From Granulicella mallensis (GTDB lineage: Bacteria; Acidobacteriota; Terriglobia; Terriglobales; Acidobacteriaceae): 64,000 nucleotides of DNA. Shown piece after piece: positions 18,952-26,838 of this stretch. A model generated the notes under the pieces. That model ran no database searches, was not told the DNA's origin, and worked only from the letters and a program-made list of their open reading frames with translations. The number at the start of each line of letters is the position of its first letter. Within the stretch, counting starts at the first letter, position 1. Location: positions 248,001-312,000 of the forward strand of contig NZ_JACHIO010000003.1 in NCBI RefSeq assembly GCF_014203225.1. Direction: 5' to 3'. The position numbers and the translations under genes were made by a program.

Positions 18952-19067
18952 CTAGAGCAAATTTCCTGTTACTGGGAAGTTGGATCGGGCGTGCAGTACC
19001 GTTTTTCTGGGGAAAACGGCTATAAATGTCGCGGTTTCGCTATACACCTACAGAAAATTTGCTCTAG
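18952..19067. repeat. 116-bp IS630-type MITE at the end of the marR gene
   Basis: Terminal inverted repeats CTAGAGCAAATTTCCTGT (18952-18969) and ACAGAAAATTTGCTCTAG (19050-19067) match with one mismatch. The ends lie in CTAG, the preferred target of IS630/Tc1-like elements, which duplicate TA. No coding frame is inside. The right end overlaps the marR stop codon, so the TAG of the element is the stop. A diverged half copy with the same internal block (TAGGTGTATAGCGA) is at 39762-39831. Confidence 0.75.
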
Positions 19068-19564
19068 CGGGTAACAGGGTTGGGTGTTGGCGAAGTAAGA
19101 GTTGCATCGGCCGCAATGCCAAGCAAAATGCCACGAAGTTCAGCCGCTTTCGCAATCCCAAAGTTTGTCTCGAAAAGGACCTGGGCAGAGTGCCATAGCT
19201 TATTTGATTCGGCGAACGCGGCCCGGCCCTTCCGTGTCAGCACGACATATTTCCGACGCCGGTCCGTCTCAGCAGCTTCCAACGAGACGAGCTGATCTCG
19301 TTCAAGAGGGCGCAGGTTGTGCCCAAGCGTCGAGCGGTCCATCACGAGCGCATCAGCAAGTTCACGCATTGTCGGCGGCTTTTCGCCTAACCGACGGATC
19401 TCCGAGAGGATGGAATACTGTGTGGACTTCAGCCCGGAAGGCGCGAGAACACTGTCATATAAGTGCGAAAGCCGTCGGGATGCCTTGCGCAACGCAGTAC
19501 AGTTGCAGTGATTCTGCGTATCGATAGAAGCTGGCGGCGAAAGGATGTCCTGAGTTCTGGGCAT
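19064..19564 (-). CDS. MarR-family transcriptional regulator
   Basis: Winged-helix repressor of 166 residues, acting as a dimer on DNA. The N-terminus holds a Cys-rich HCNCTALRKASRRLSHLYD, typical of a MarR subgroup. The recognition region reads TMRELADALVMDRSTLGHNL and the wing DRRRKYVVLTRKGRAAF. It is encoded just upstream of the DHA2 efflux pump on the same strand, so it most likely controls that pump and itself in response to a toxic ligand. Its stop codon is formed by the end of the MITE at 18952-19067, so the present C-terminus may have been changed by that insertion. Confidence 0.9.
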   Translation of the reverse strand: MPRTQDILSPPASIDTQNHCNCTALRKASRRLSHLYDSVLAPSGLKSTQYSILSEIRRLGEKPPTMRELADALVMDRSTLGHNLRPLERDQLVSLEAAETDRRRKYVVLTRKGRAAFAESNKLWHSAQVLFETNFGIAKAAELRGILLGIAADATLTSPTPNPVTR

Positions 19565-19689
19565 ATGCCCCTAATTATACAGATATATGCTTGGCTTGAT
19601 TTGTGCCAATGAAAACCATAACGACTGGACTGACGAAGAAGGCCATCTCTCGGATGGCCTCTATAGCTTAGAGATTCTTATGGTATTTA

Positions 19690-19734
<45 letters not shown>

Positions 19735-20167
19735 GCGTCGGGTAAGGGTTGGAGTCTGTTTGTTTTCAAGAGGATAAGATGGAGTCGAGAGGCGTTTTTG
19801 GAGCCCCTACGGCGCACAATTTGGTGAAGTTCTGTTCTTGATCCTGGCCGTGGAGAAACAGATCTCATCGCAGTTATCTGCCAGTTCCCTGCTTTCCGGA
19901 GACTGAAGTAAACCATAACGGCAAGGGAACGCTAAGTGGCAGAGTGTATCGGTAAAACTCTAAGAAACACCTATCACCTTTCATGCTACGCAAGTGTCCG
20001 CGAAACATGAGGCGCGTTTGCGGACCATGAAAGACCCGCCGTCTTCTCACGGAGACCAGCGGTATTACCTCTGCGATCCACTCATGAATGATCAAGGCTT
20101 ACACAAAGATGCTCCGAGAGCTCGGCGTGCCATTCGATCAAATTACATACGACGAATTTGGGAATTT

Positions 20168-20194
20168 TGGAGAGGCAGGACTCGAACCTACGAC
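20168..20194 (-). pseudogene. 3' fragment of a second tRNA
   Basis: The minus strand reads GTCGTAGGTTCGAGTCCTGC followed by CTCTCCA, a T arm almost identical to the tRNA-Asn fragment at 19690-19734 but with a different acceptor strand and no CCA. No anticodon arm can be folded from the upstream sequence. The isotype cannot be assigned. Confidence 0.5.
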
Positions 20195-20488
20195 TTCTAC
20201 CGCGCGAAGATAGGGTCGAAACGGCCGACTACATATTCTAAAGGGCTTATTGGCGGGGAATAGCCGGTAAAAACCGCCGTTCCGGCCGTTGAGGGCAGCC
20301 TTGTTCTTTTCGAGAACCGGGTACGAAGGTTCCTCTTCCAGTATCGTTCGTTTAGAACCACCGCATCCCGTATTCTCCGGCTGGGTAGCTCCAATTCATC
20401 ATCGCGGCAATCCATTGGATAGGAATATCGTAATAGGACACCATGCACCACAACCTGCGATGATAAGGTGCAAGCTGAAGCGTCACCT

Positions 20489-22849
20489 ATGGATACGGAC
20501 GCAATAACCCCGCCAAAAGCGATCACTCGACTACAGGTTCAGGTGCGTGGCATTGTGCAAGGTGTCGGATTCCGCCCGTTCGTCTACAAACTAGCTCACA
20601 GGCTGGGCCTCTCGGGCCACGTCTTCAACTCCACCTCCGGCGTCACTATCGAAATTGAAGGCAGTAAATTCGCCCTCGATTCTTTTCTGAAGACACTGAG
20701 GACGGAGCCACCTCAACTCGCAGATATACAAGAAATAACCGTCTCGCACATCGTTCCGTTTGGGGCCGCTGGCTTCTCTATCCTCCACAGCCGCGAGGAG
20801 GGGGGCGCAATGGCTCTCGTTCCAGCCGACGCAGGCACCTGCGACGCGTGCTGGCAGGACTTTAGCGATCCAAATAACCGCCGCTTTGGCTATCCCTTTA
20901 CCAACTGCATCCATTGTGGTCCGCGCTACACCATCACCGAGGGCATCCCGTATGACCGCCCCAGCACCACTATGTCAAACTTCACGATGTGCAGCGCCTG
21001 TGCGGCTGAATACGCTGACCCCAATGATCGCCGCTTCCATGCGCAGCCCAATGCCTGCAGCCGCTGTGGACCTTCACTCGCGCTTCTTCCGCGCGGTGCC
21101 GCATTGCCGGAATCATTTACAGACACAGATGCACTCCCCATTCTTCGTCACGCGCGTAGCCTTCTTCGCGAAGGAAAAATTCTCGCGGTCAAAGGCCTGG
21201 GCGGCTTCCTGTTCGCGTGTGATGCCACTAACGAAACTGCGGTCGCCGAACTTCGCCGCCGCAAACATCGTCCGCATAAACCATTCGCTTTAATGGTCCG
21301 CGACATCGACGCTGCTCGTGCGTTGTGCGGAATCACCCCCGAAGATGAAGCCGCTCTTCGTCACCTGCGCCGCCCCGTCGTCATCCTTCCACGGCGTCTC
21401 GATACGAATCAGGTGCCTGGCATCGGGCTTAGTGTCGCTCCAGACAACAACACTTTGGGGATTATGCTTCCCTACACCCCTCTGCATTACCTGCTCTTCA
21501 GCGATTCAGCGCAGGAGGACTCCGCCTTCTCCGCCTTGGTAATGACCAGCGGCAATATCAGCGAAGAGCCTATTGTGATCTCGAACATTGACGCACTTCT
21601 ACAGCTCGACGGAGTCGCCGACTGGTTCCTTCTGCATAACCGCGAGATTGCAACGCGCGTTGACGACTCCGTCGTCCGCACCTTCGAAGGCCGTGAGCGT
21701 GTCCTCCGCCGGTCCCGAGGCTTTGCTCCCCAGACCCTATCTCTGGCATCCGCGAATGAATCGGTCCATCCATCGGTACTGGCCTTTGGCGCCGAACTGA
21801 AGAACACCTTCTGCCTCACCCGAGATGGCCATGCCATTCTTAGTCAGCACATCGGAGACCTGCAGAATTACGAGACCATGCAGTTCTTCGAGGAAACGCT
21901 TGCGAAGATGAAGCGTCTCTTCCGTGTCACGCCGCAGGCCGTCGCTTACGATTTACATCCGCACTATATGAGTACCCGCATGGCGCTGGCCTCCAGTATT
22001 GAGCGCAAGATCGCCGTGCAGCATCACCACGCCCACATCGCCAGCTGTATGGCCGAAAATCACTTGGGCGGCGAGGTCATTGGTGTAGCGCTTGATGGTA
22101 CCGGTTACGGCACCGACGGCAAGATCTGGGGTGGAGAATTTTTTACCGCCAATCTCGGCGGCTTCACCCGTCGCGCGCATCTGCGCTACCTGCCGCTCCC
22201 CGGCGGCGATGCTGCCGTCCGTCAGCCCTGGCGCATGGCGCTCAGCTACCTGCGCGATGCCTTCGGCCCCGAGATCCCCGATCTTGCCTGCCTCCGAGCT
22301 ATCCCTCTAAAGCAGCGCGACATCGTCAACACGATGATCGCCAACAAGCTCCAAACCGTCGAGACGTCCTCCTGCGGCCGGCTCTTCGACGCCGTCGCGG
22401 CTCTTCTCAACCTCTTCTCGGAAGTCACCTTCGAAGGCCAGGCCGCCATCGCGCTTGAAAGTATCGCGCTCTCCGGTGTCACCGGACGCTATGAATTCGA
22501 CCTGCACGATGGCGAACCCATGACGATAGACCTCCGTGCCACGATCCTCGCCATCGTCAACGACCTCGCCGCCGGCAAACCCGCCGGGGAGATATCCGCC
22601 CGCTTCCACAACACCTTGAGCACAGTTATTGCTGCAACCTGCTGCCGAATCCGCGACTTCAGCGGGCTGGACCGGGTCTGTCTCAGCGGAGGAAGCTTCC
22701 AAAACATGGTGCTACTGCATCCGACAGTGGTACAGTTACGCCGCCACGGCTTTCAGGTATTTCTGCACTCTGTAGTCCCGGCAAACGATGGTGGCATCTC
22801 ACTGGGCCAGGCCGCAATCGCTTGTGAACGGATCCGAACAGGAGCGTGA
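20489..22849 (+). CDS. hypF: Carbamoyltransferase HypF
   Basis: First enzyme of [NiFe]-hydrogenase cyanide ligand synthesis: it converts carbamoyl phosphate and ATP to carbamoyl-adenylate and passes the carbamoyl group to the C-terminal Cys of HypE. Domains in order are acylphosphatase (VRGIVQGVGFRPFVYKL, residues ~10-95), two zinc fingers (CDACWQDF, CIHCGP, CSACAAEY, CSRCGP, ~105-200), a YrdC-like domain (KGLGGFLFACDATN onward) and a Kae1-like domain (QHHHAHIASCMAE, GVALDGTGYGTDG, CLSGGSFQN). At 786 residues it is full length. The ATG at 20489 was chosen; a GTG 21 bases upstream is possible. hypC follows after 3 bp. Confidence 0.96.
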   Translation: MDTDAITPPKAITRLQVQVRGIVQGVGFRPFVYKLAHRLGLSGHVFNSTSGVTIEIEGSKFALDSFLKTLRTEPPQLADIQEITVSHIVPFGAAGFSILHSREEGGAMALVPADAGTCDACWQDFSDPNNRRFGYPFTNCIHCGPRYTITEGIPYDRPSTTMSNFTMCSACAAEYADPNDRRFHAQPNACSRCGPSLALLPRGAALPESFTDTDALPILRHARSLLREGKILAVKGLGGFLFACDATNETAVAELRRRKHRPHKPFALMVRDIDAARALCGITPEDEAALRHLRRPVVILPRRLDTNQVPGIGLSVAPDNNTLGIMLPYTPLHYLLFSDSAQEDSAFSALVMTSGNISEEPIVISNIDALLQLDGVADWFLLHNREIATRVDDSVVRTFEGRERVLRRSRGFAPQTLSLASANESVHPSVLAFGAELKNTFCLTRDGHAILSQHIGDLQNYETMQFFEETLAKMKRLFRVTPQAVAYDLHPHYMSTRMALASSIERKIAVQHHHAHIASCMAENHLGGEVIGVALDGTGYGTDGKIWGGEFFTANLGGFTRRAHLRYLPLPGGDAAVRQPWRMALSYLRDAFGPEIPDLACLRAIPLKQRDIVNTMIANKLQTVETSSCGRLFDAVAALLNLFSEVTFEGQAAIALESIALSGVTGRYEFDLHDGEPMTIDLRATILAIVNDLAAGKPAGEISARFHNTLSTVIAATCCRIRDFSGLDRVCLSGGSFQNMVLLHPTVVQLRRHGFQVFLHSVVPANDGGISLGQAAIACERIRTGA

Positions 22850-22852
22850 AGC

Positions 22853-23179
22853 ATGTGTCTCGCCATTCCAGGGAAAGTCGTTGAGACCTTCGACAAGGGC
22901 GGCATGCTGATGGCCCGCGTGCAGTTTGGCGGCATCACCCGCGAGGCTTGTCTCGAATACGTTCCCGAGACCATCGTCGGCGATTACGTGCTGGTCCACG
23001 TCGGCTTCGCCATCAGCCGTATCGATGAGGCGGAAGCCGAACGTACCTATCAGGCCCTCAAGGAGTTGGACCAGCTCACGGAGCTCGAGTCTCCTATCGT
23101 CGAAGAGGTGGAAGAGTCGCCGCCGGTCACTGACGAACCTATAGCCGAGCCCGTAGTTGCCGGGGGTAAAACCCAATGA
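22853..23179 (+). CDS. hypC: Hydrogenase assembly chaperone HypC
   Basis: Small chaperone that works with HypD to assemble and carry the Fe(CN)2CO unit to the large subunit. The N-terminus [11 protein letters not shown] has the essential Cys2 directly after the initiator Met. The conserved part ends near residue 75 ([15 protein letters not shown]). At 108 residues it is longer than the usual 75-90 because of an acidic, proline-containing tail ([17 protein letters not shown]). It starts 3 bp after hypF and overlaps hypD by an ATGA. Confidence 0.95.
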   Translation: MCLAIPGKVVETFDKGGMLMARVQFGGITREACLEYVPETIVGDYVLVHVGFAISRIDEAEAERTYQALKELDQLTELESPIVEEVEESPPVTDEPIAEPVVAGGKTQ

Positions 23180-24330
23180 AATACCTCGATGAATATCGTG
23201 ACAGCGAAGTAGCCGCAAAGATCCTGGCCGAGATGCGCCGCATCCAGACCCGTCCCTGGGTGCTCATGGAAGTCTGCGGCGGCCAGACGCACTCGATCGT
23301 CAAGCACGGCATCGACCATCTGCTGCCGCCGGGCGTGGAACTCGTCCACGGCCCCGGTTGCCCCGTCTGCGTCACGCCGCTTGAGATGATCGATAAGGCC
23401 CACGCCATCGCGCGCTGCCAGAATGTCATCTTCTGCTCCTTCGGCGATATGCTTCGGGTCCCTGGCTCGGACGGCGATCTCTTCACTATCAAATCTCTCG
23501 GCGGCGATGTCCGCATCGTCTACTCGCCGCTCGACTGTCTCAAGATCGCCCGCGCCAATCCCGACAGGCAGGTCGTCTTCTTTGCCATCGGCTTTGAGAC
23601 CACCGCTCCCGCCAATGCGATGCTCGCCTGGCGCGCGCGCGAGGACAAGGTGAACAACCTCTCCCTGCTCGTCTCGCATGTGCTCGTCCCGCCTGCGCTT
23701 GAAGCGATCCTCAGCGCGCCGGACAATCGAGTGAACGGCTTCCTGGGTCCCGGTCACGTCTGCGCCGTCATGGGTTACAGCGAGTACGAGCCCATCAGCG
23801 CCCGCTTCCATGTGCCTATCGTGATCACCGGTTTTGAGCCCATCGATATCCTTCACGGCGTACTCATGACACTGCAGCAACTTGAAGAAGGCCGCGCCAC
23901 GGTCGAGAATCAGTACTCCCGCATCCTCGACCGCACCGGCAATCTGCCCGCACAAAATCTCATCGGCAAGGTCTTCGAAGTCGGCGACCGCAAGTGGCGC
24001 GGTATCGGCTCCATTCCACGGAGCGGCTATCGACTGCGCCCGGAGTTTGCCTCTCACGATGCCGAAAAGATCTTTGACGTCGCAGAGATCGCCACGCTGG
24101 AGCCCGCTATCTGTATCAGCGGCGAGATTCTGCGCGGCATCAAGAAACCTCACGATTGCCCGGCCTTCGGCACGCAGTGTTCTCCGCAACGTCCGCTCGG
24201 GGCAACGATGGTCTCGGCGGAGGGTGCTTGCGCCGCCTACTACGCCTATGGCCGGCATCTCAATCCGCAGGGCATGGATGCACCTCTGAATCAGATCGAG
24301 TCCGCCCCCGTCCCCGTAGTTCTTGGATAA
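23176..24330 (+). CDS. hypD: Hydrogenase iron-ligand assembly protein HypD
   Basis: Fe-S scaffold on which the Fe(CN)2CO moiety of the [NiFe] centre is built with HypC. Conserved blocks are all present: [78 protein letters not shown] and the C-terminal cysteine region [17 protein letters not shown]. At 384 residues it is a normal length. The gene overlaps hypC by 4 bp and precedes hypE by 14 bp, so translation is likely coupled. A long antisense frame over this gene is a codon-bias shadow. Confidence 0.96.
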   Translation: MKYLDEYRDSEVAAKILAEMRRIQTRPWVLMEVCGGQTHSIVKHGIDHLLPPGVELVHGPGCPVCVTPLEMIDKAHAIARCQNVIFCSFGDMLRVPGSDGDLFTIKSLGGDVRIVYSPLDCLKIARANPDRQVVFFAIGFETTAPANAMLAWRAREDKVNNLSLLVSHVLVPPALEAILSAPDNRVNGFLGPGHVCAVMGYSEYEPISARFHVPIVITGFEPIDILHGVLMTLQQLEEGRATVENQYSRILDRTGNLPAQNLIGKVFEVGDRKWRGIGSIPRSGYRLRPEFASHDAEKIFDVAEIATLEPAICISGEILRGIKKPHDCPAFGTQCSPQRPLGATMVSAEGACAAYYAYGRHLNPQGMDAPLNQIESAPVPVVLG

Positions 24331-24344
24331 GAAAGCGAGACCGT

Positions 24345-25454
24345 ATGCCCATGGCGATCGCACCGGAGACCGTGAAGGTAAAGGAAGAAGAAAGAGTCTC
24401 GCCCGTCTTCGGCTCGTGTCCGCTGCCCATCTTCGATCACAAGCAGATCGTGCTCGGTCATGGCAGTGGCGGCAAGCTCACTTCCGAACTCATCGAGAGG
24501 ATCTTTCTTCCTGCCTTCAGCAATCCCATTCTCGATAAGCTCGACGACCAGGCTCTCCTCAGCATCGGTGGCATGCGTCTTGCCTTCACCACCGACTCCT
24601 TCGTCGTCACCCCCATCTTCTTCCCCGGAGGCGACATCGGCCGCCTCGCCGTGCACGGTACCGTCAACGATCTGTCCATGAGCGGTGCCCGCCCCCTCTA
24701 CCTTTCAGCCGCGTTCATCCTGGAGGAAGGCCTGCGGGTTGAGGATCTCTGCCGCGTCGTCGAATCCATGCGGGCCGCCGCCGCTGATTCCGGGGTGCAC
24801 TTCGTCACGGGGGACACCAAGGTCGTCAACCGGGGCAAGGGCGACCAGATCTTCATTACCACTACCGGCATCGGCGTCGTGGAGGCGAGCGTCAACATCT
24901 CCGCCAGCCGCGCCCAGCCTGGCGATTGCATCCTCCTGAGCGGGACCATTGGGGACCACGGCATGGCCATCATGTCGCAGCGTGAGGGCTTGGAGTTCGA
25001 GAGCGAGATCTCCAGCGACTGCGCGTCTCTTCACGATCTCGTCGCACAGATGCTAGCCACCCCCTCTGAGACAACGGACTTCCTTCACTGCCTGCGAGAC
25101 CCGACGCGCGGCGGCGTCGCCACCACGCTCAACGAAATTGCTAAAGCCAGCCATTCCGGCATGCTTCTGCAAGAACAGGCCATTCCCGTACGCGAGTCCG
25201 TCCGCGGCGCCTGCGAGATCCTCGGGCTAGACCCGCTTTACGTCGCCAACGAGGGCAAGCTGCTAGCCGTTGTGGTGCCCGAGATGGGCGAAGCTGTCCT
25301 CGGCCGTATGCGCCAGCATCCCCTTGGGAGGGACGCTGCCATCATTGGCGAAGTCGTCGCCACTCATCCGGGCATGGTGTTGATGAAGACCGGTATTGGC
25401 GGTACCCGTGTGCTTGACGTCATGTTCGGCGAGCAACTGCCGCGCATCTGTTGA
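24345..25454 (+). CDS. hypE: Hydrogenase maturation protein HypE
   Basis: PurM-like ATPase that dehydrates the thiocarboxamide on its own C-terminal Cys to thiocyanate, the source of the CN ligands. Motifs include VLGHGSGGKLTSELI, FTTDSFVVTPIFFPGGDIG, GDTKVVNRGKGDQ, DPTRGGVATTLNEIA and the terminal PRIC whose Cys is the carbamoyl acceptor from HypF. The ATG at 24345 (second ATG at 24351) gives 369 residues; a longer frame from 24156 lies inside hypD. It is the last gene of the hypFCDE set; a 305-bp gap with a candidate promoter follows. Confidence 0.96.
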   Translation: MPMAIAPETVKVKEEERVSPVFGSCPLPIFDHKQIVLGHGSGGKLTSELIERIFLPAFSNPILDKLDDQALLSIGGMRLAFTTDSFVVTPIFFPGGDIGRLAVHGTVNDLSMSGARPLYLSAAFILEEGLRVEDLCRVVESMRAAAADSGVHFVTGDTKVVNRGKGDQIFITTTGIGVVEASVNISASRAQPGDCILLSGTIGDHGMAIMSQREGLEFESEISSDCASLHDLVAQMLATPSETTDFLHCLRDPTRGGVATTLNEIAKASHSGMLLQEQAIPVRESVRGACEILGLDPLYVANEGKLLAVVVPEMGEAVLGRMRQHPLGRDAAIIGEVVATHPGMVLMKTGIGGTRVLDVMFGEQLPRIC

Positions 25455-25478
25455 GGAGTTTATTGTCAAATCGCATGG

Positions 25479-25551
25479 ATGCAATCAACAAAAATTGCAT
25501 GCAAGAAATAATTCGAAATGCTTTGACATACCGAATGGCAAGGCGTACGTT
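25479..25551 (+). promoter_or_regulatory. Candidate promoter and operator upstream of hhyS
   Basis: In the 305-bp gap between hypE and hhyS an inverted repeat ATGCAAT-N8-ATTGCAT (25479-25485, 25494-25500) lies just upstream of TTGACA (25523-25528), a 17-base spacer and TACGTT (25546-25551). The -35 is perfect and the -10 poor. The spacing fits a sigma70 promoter that an activator at the inverted repeat could assist. This would start a long leader of about 200 bases before hhyS. Confidence 0.4.
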
Positions 25552-25759
25552 AGAGCCCGCTTGAAATTTGCCGTTCTTGCTTCTTTGAAGTTCCAGTCGG
25601 AATGTACCTTCTGCTGATGTATCTTTTCTCAGGAAGCTTGCATCGTAACTCTTACGGCCTGTAGCCCGGCAAGCCACGATCCCGGACACTCGTATGCTGT
25701 AAAGCCCCGTCCAATGGGGTGCACTCCCGCACGCATTTATTACCGCGAAGGAGGATGCA

Positions 25760-26812
25760 ATGGCTGAACAAGCAAGCACGATCACCAAGGCTCCCGCCGT
25801 CTCCGATATACACATTGTCTGGATCACTGCCGGTCTGGGTTGCGACGGGGACAGCGTCTCCATTACCGCAGCCGAGCAACCCAGCATCGAAGACGTTCTC
25901 CTGGGAGCTATTCCCGGCCTTCCCAAGGTCCACCTGCACAACCCCGTTCTTGCTTACGAGAACGGCGATGATTTTATGAAGTTCTACTACGACGCCGAAA
26001 AGGGTTTACTCGATCCTTTTGTACTGGTCGTCGAAGGCTCCATCCCTAACGAGAAGATCAAAGAAGAAGGCTACTGGGCTGCCGTCGGCACGAACCCCGA
26101 GACCGGCCAGCCGATCACTACCTGCGAATGGATCGATCGCCTCGCGCCGAAAGCTCTCGCGGTAATCGGTGCAGGAACTTGCGCTACCTACGGTGGCATT
26201 CATGCCATGGCGGGCAATCCTACCGGCTGTATGGGCCTCGCCGACTATCTCGGCTGGGACTGGCGCTCCAAGGCCGGTTTGCCCATCGTCAACGTGCCCG
26301 GTTGTCCCGTGCAGCCCGACAACTTCATGGAGACCGTGCTCTACCTTCTCTATCAAGTCGCCGGACTCGCACCCATGATTCCTCTCGACAAGCAGCTCCG
26401 TCCTACATGGCTCTTCGGCAAGACGGTGCATGAAGGCTGCGACCGCGGTTCCTACTATGAGCAGGGCGACTTCGCTCACAACTATGGCTCCTCCAAATGC
26501 CTCGTCAAACTTGGCTGCTGGGGCCCGGTGGTCGATTGCAACGTGACCAAGCGTGGCTGGATGCGTGGAATTGGCGGCTGTCCTAACGTTGGCGGCATCT
26601 GCATCGGCTGCACCATGCCCGGATTCCCCGACAAGTTCATGCCGTTCATGGATGAGCCGCCGGGCGGCACGCTCTCTTCCACCATCATCGGCACCTATGG
26701 GCGTATGATCCGCACCCTTCGCGGCATCACCAACACGACGCTCAACAAAGAGCCGAAGTGGCGCCACTCAAGGCCAGAGCTCACTACCGGCTATCACCCT
26801 ACGACCTACTAA
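25760..26812 (+). CDS. hhyS: Group 1h [NiFe]-hydrogenase small subunit
   Basis: Fe-S electron-transfer subunit of an actinobacterial-type high-affinity uptake hydrogenase (group 1h, formerly group 5). The 350-residue protein has no Tat signal, as usual for this group, so the enzyme sits on the cytoplasmic side. The proximal-cluster segment reads GLGCDGDSV: Cys28 is followed by Asp31 where standard enzymes have a second Cys, the 3Cys/1Asp pattern known from the Ralstonia enzyme. Other cluster ligands lie in GAGTCATYGG, NVPGCPVQPDN, HEGCDRGSYYEQGDF, SSKCLVKLGCWGP and GICIGCTMPGFPDKF. The ATG at 25760 follows GAAGGAGGATGCA. It is followed 26 bp later by the large subunit. Confidence 0.95.
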   Translation: MAEQASTITKAPAVSDIHIVWITAGLGCDGDSVSITAAEQPSIEDVLLGAIPGLPKVHLHNPVLAYENGDDFMKFYYDAEKGLLDPFVLVVEGSIPNEKIKEEGYWAAVGTNPETGQPITTCEWIDRLAPKALAVIGAGTCATYGGIHAMAGNPTGCMGLADYLGWDWRSKAGLPIVNVPGCPVQPDNFMETVLYLLYQVAGLAPMIPLDKQLRPTWLFGKTVHEGCDRGSYYEQGDFAHNYGSSKCLVKLGCWGPVVDCNVTKRGWMRGIGGCPNVGGICIGCTMPGFPDKFMPFMDEPPGGTLSSTIIGTYGRMIRTLRGITNTTLNKEPKWRHSRPELTTGYHPTTY

Positions 26813-26838
26813 TTAAAACGGAACGCAAGGATAATTCC

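Noticed and set aside
17349-19564. A functional transposon carrying the marR-efflux pair
   Set aside because: Only a 116-bp non-coding element lies between the two genes; no outer repeats flank the pair.
23050-24363. A 437-codon open frame antisense to hypD
   Set aside because: It is a GC-bias shadow of hypC/hypD/hypE; the sense genes are complete and conserved.
25536-25551. A sigma54 promoter (TGGCAAGGCGTACGTT) upstream of hhyS
   Set aside because: The GC element is absent (consensus TGGCAC-N5-TTGC), so the sigma70-like reading with TTGACA is the better fit.
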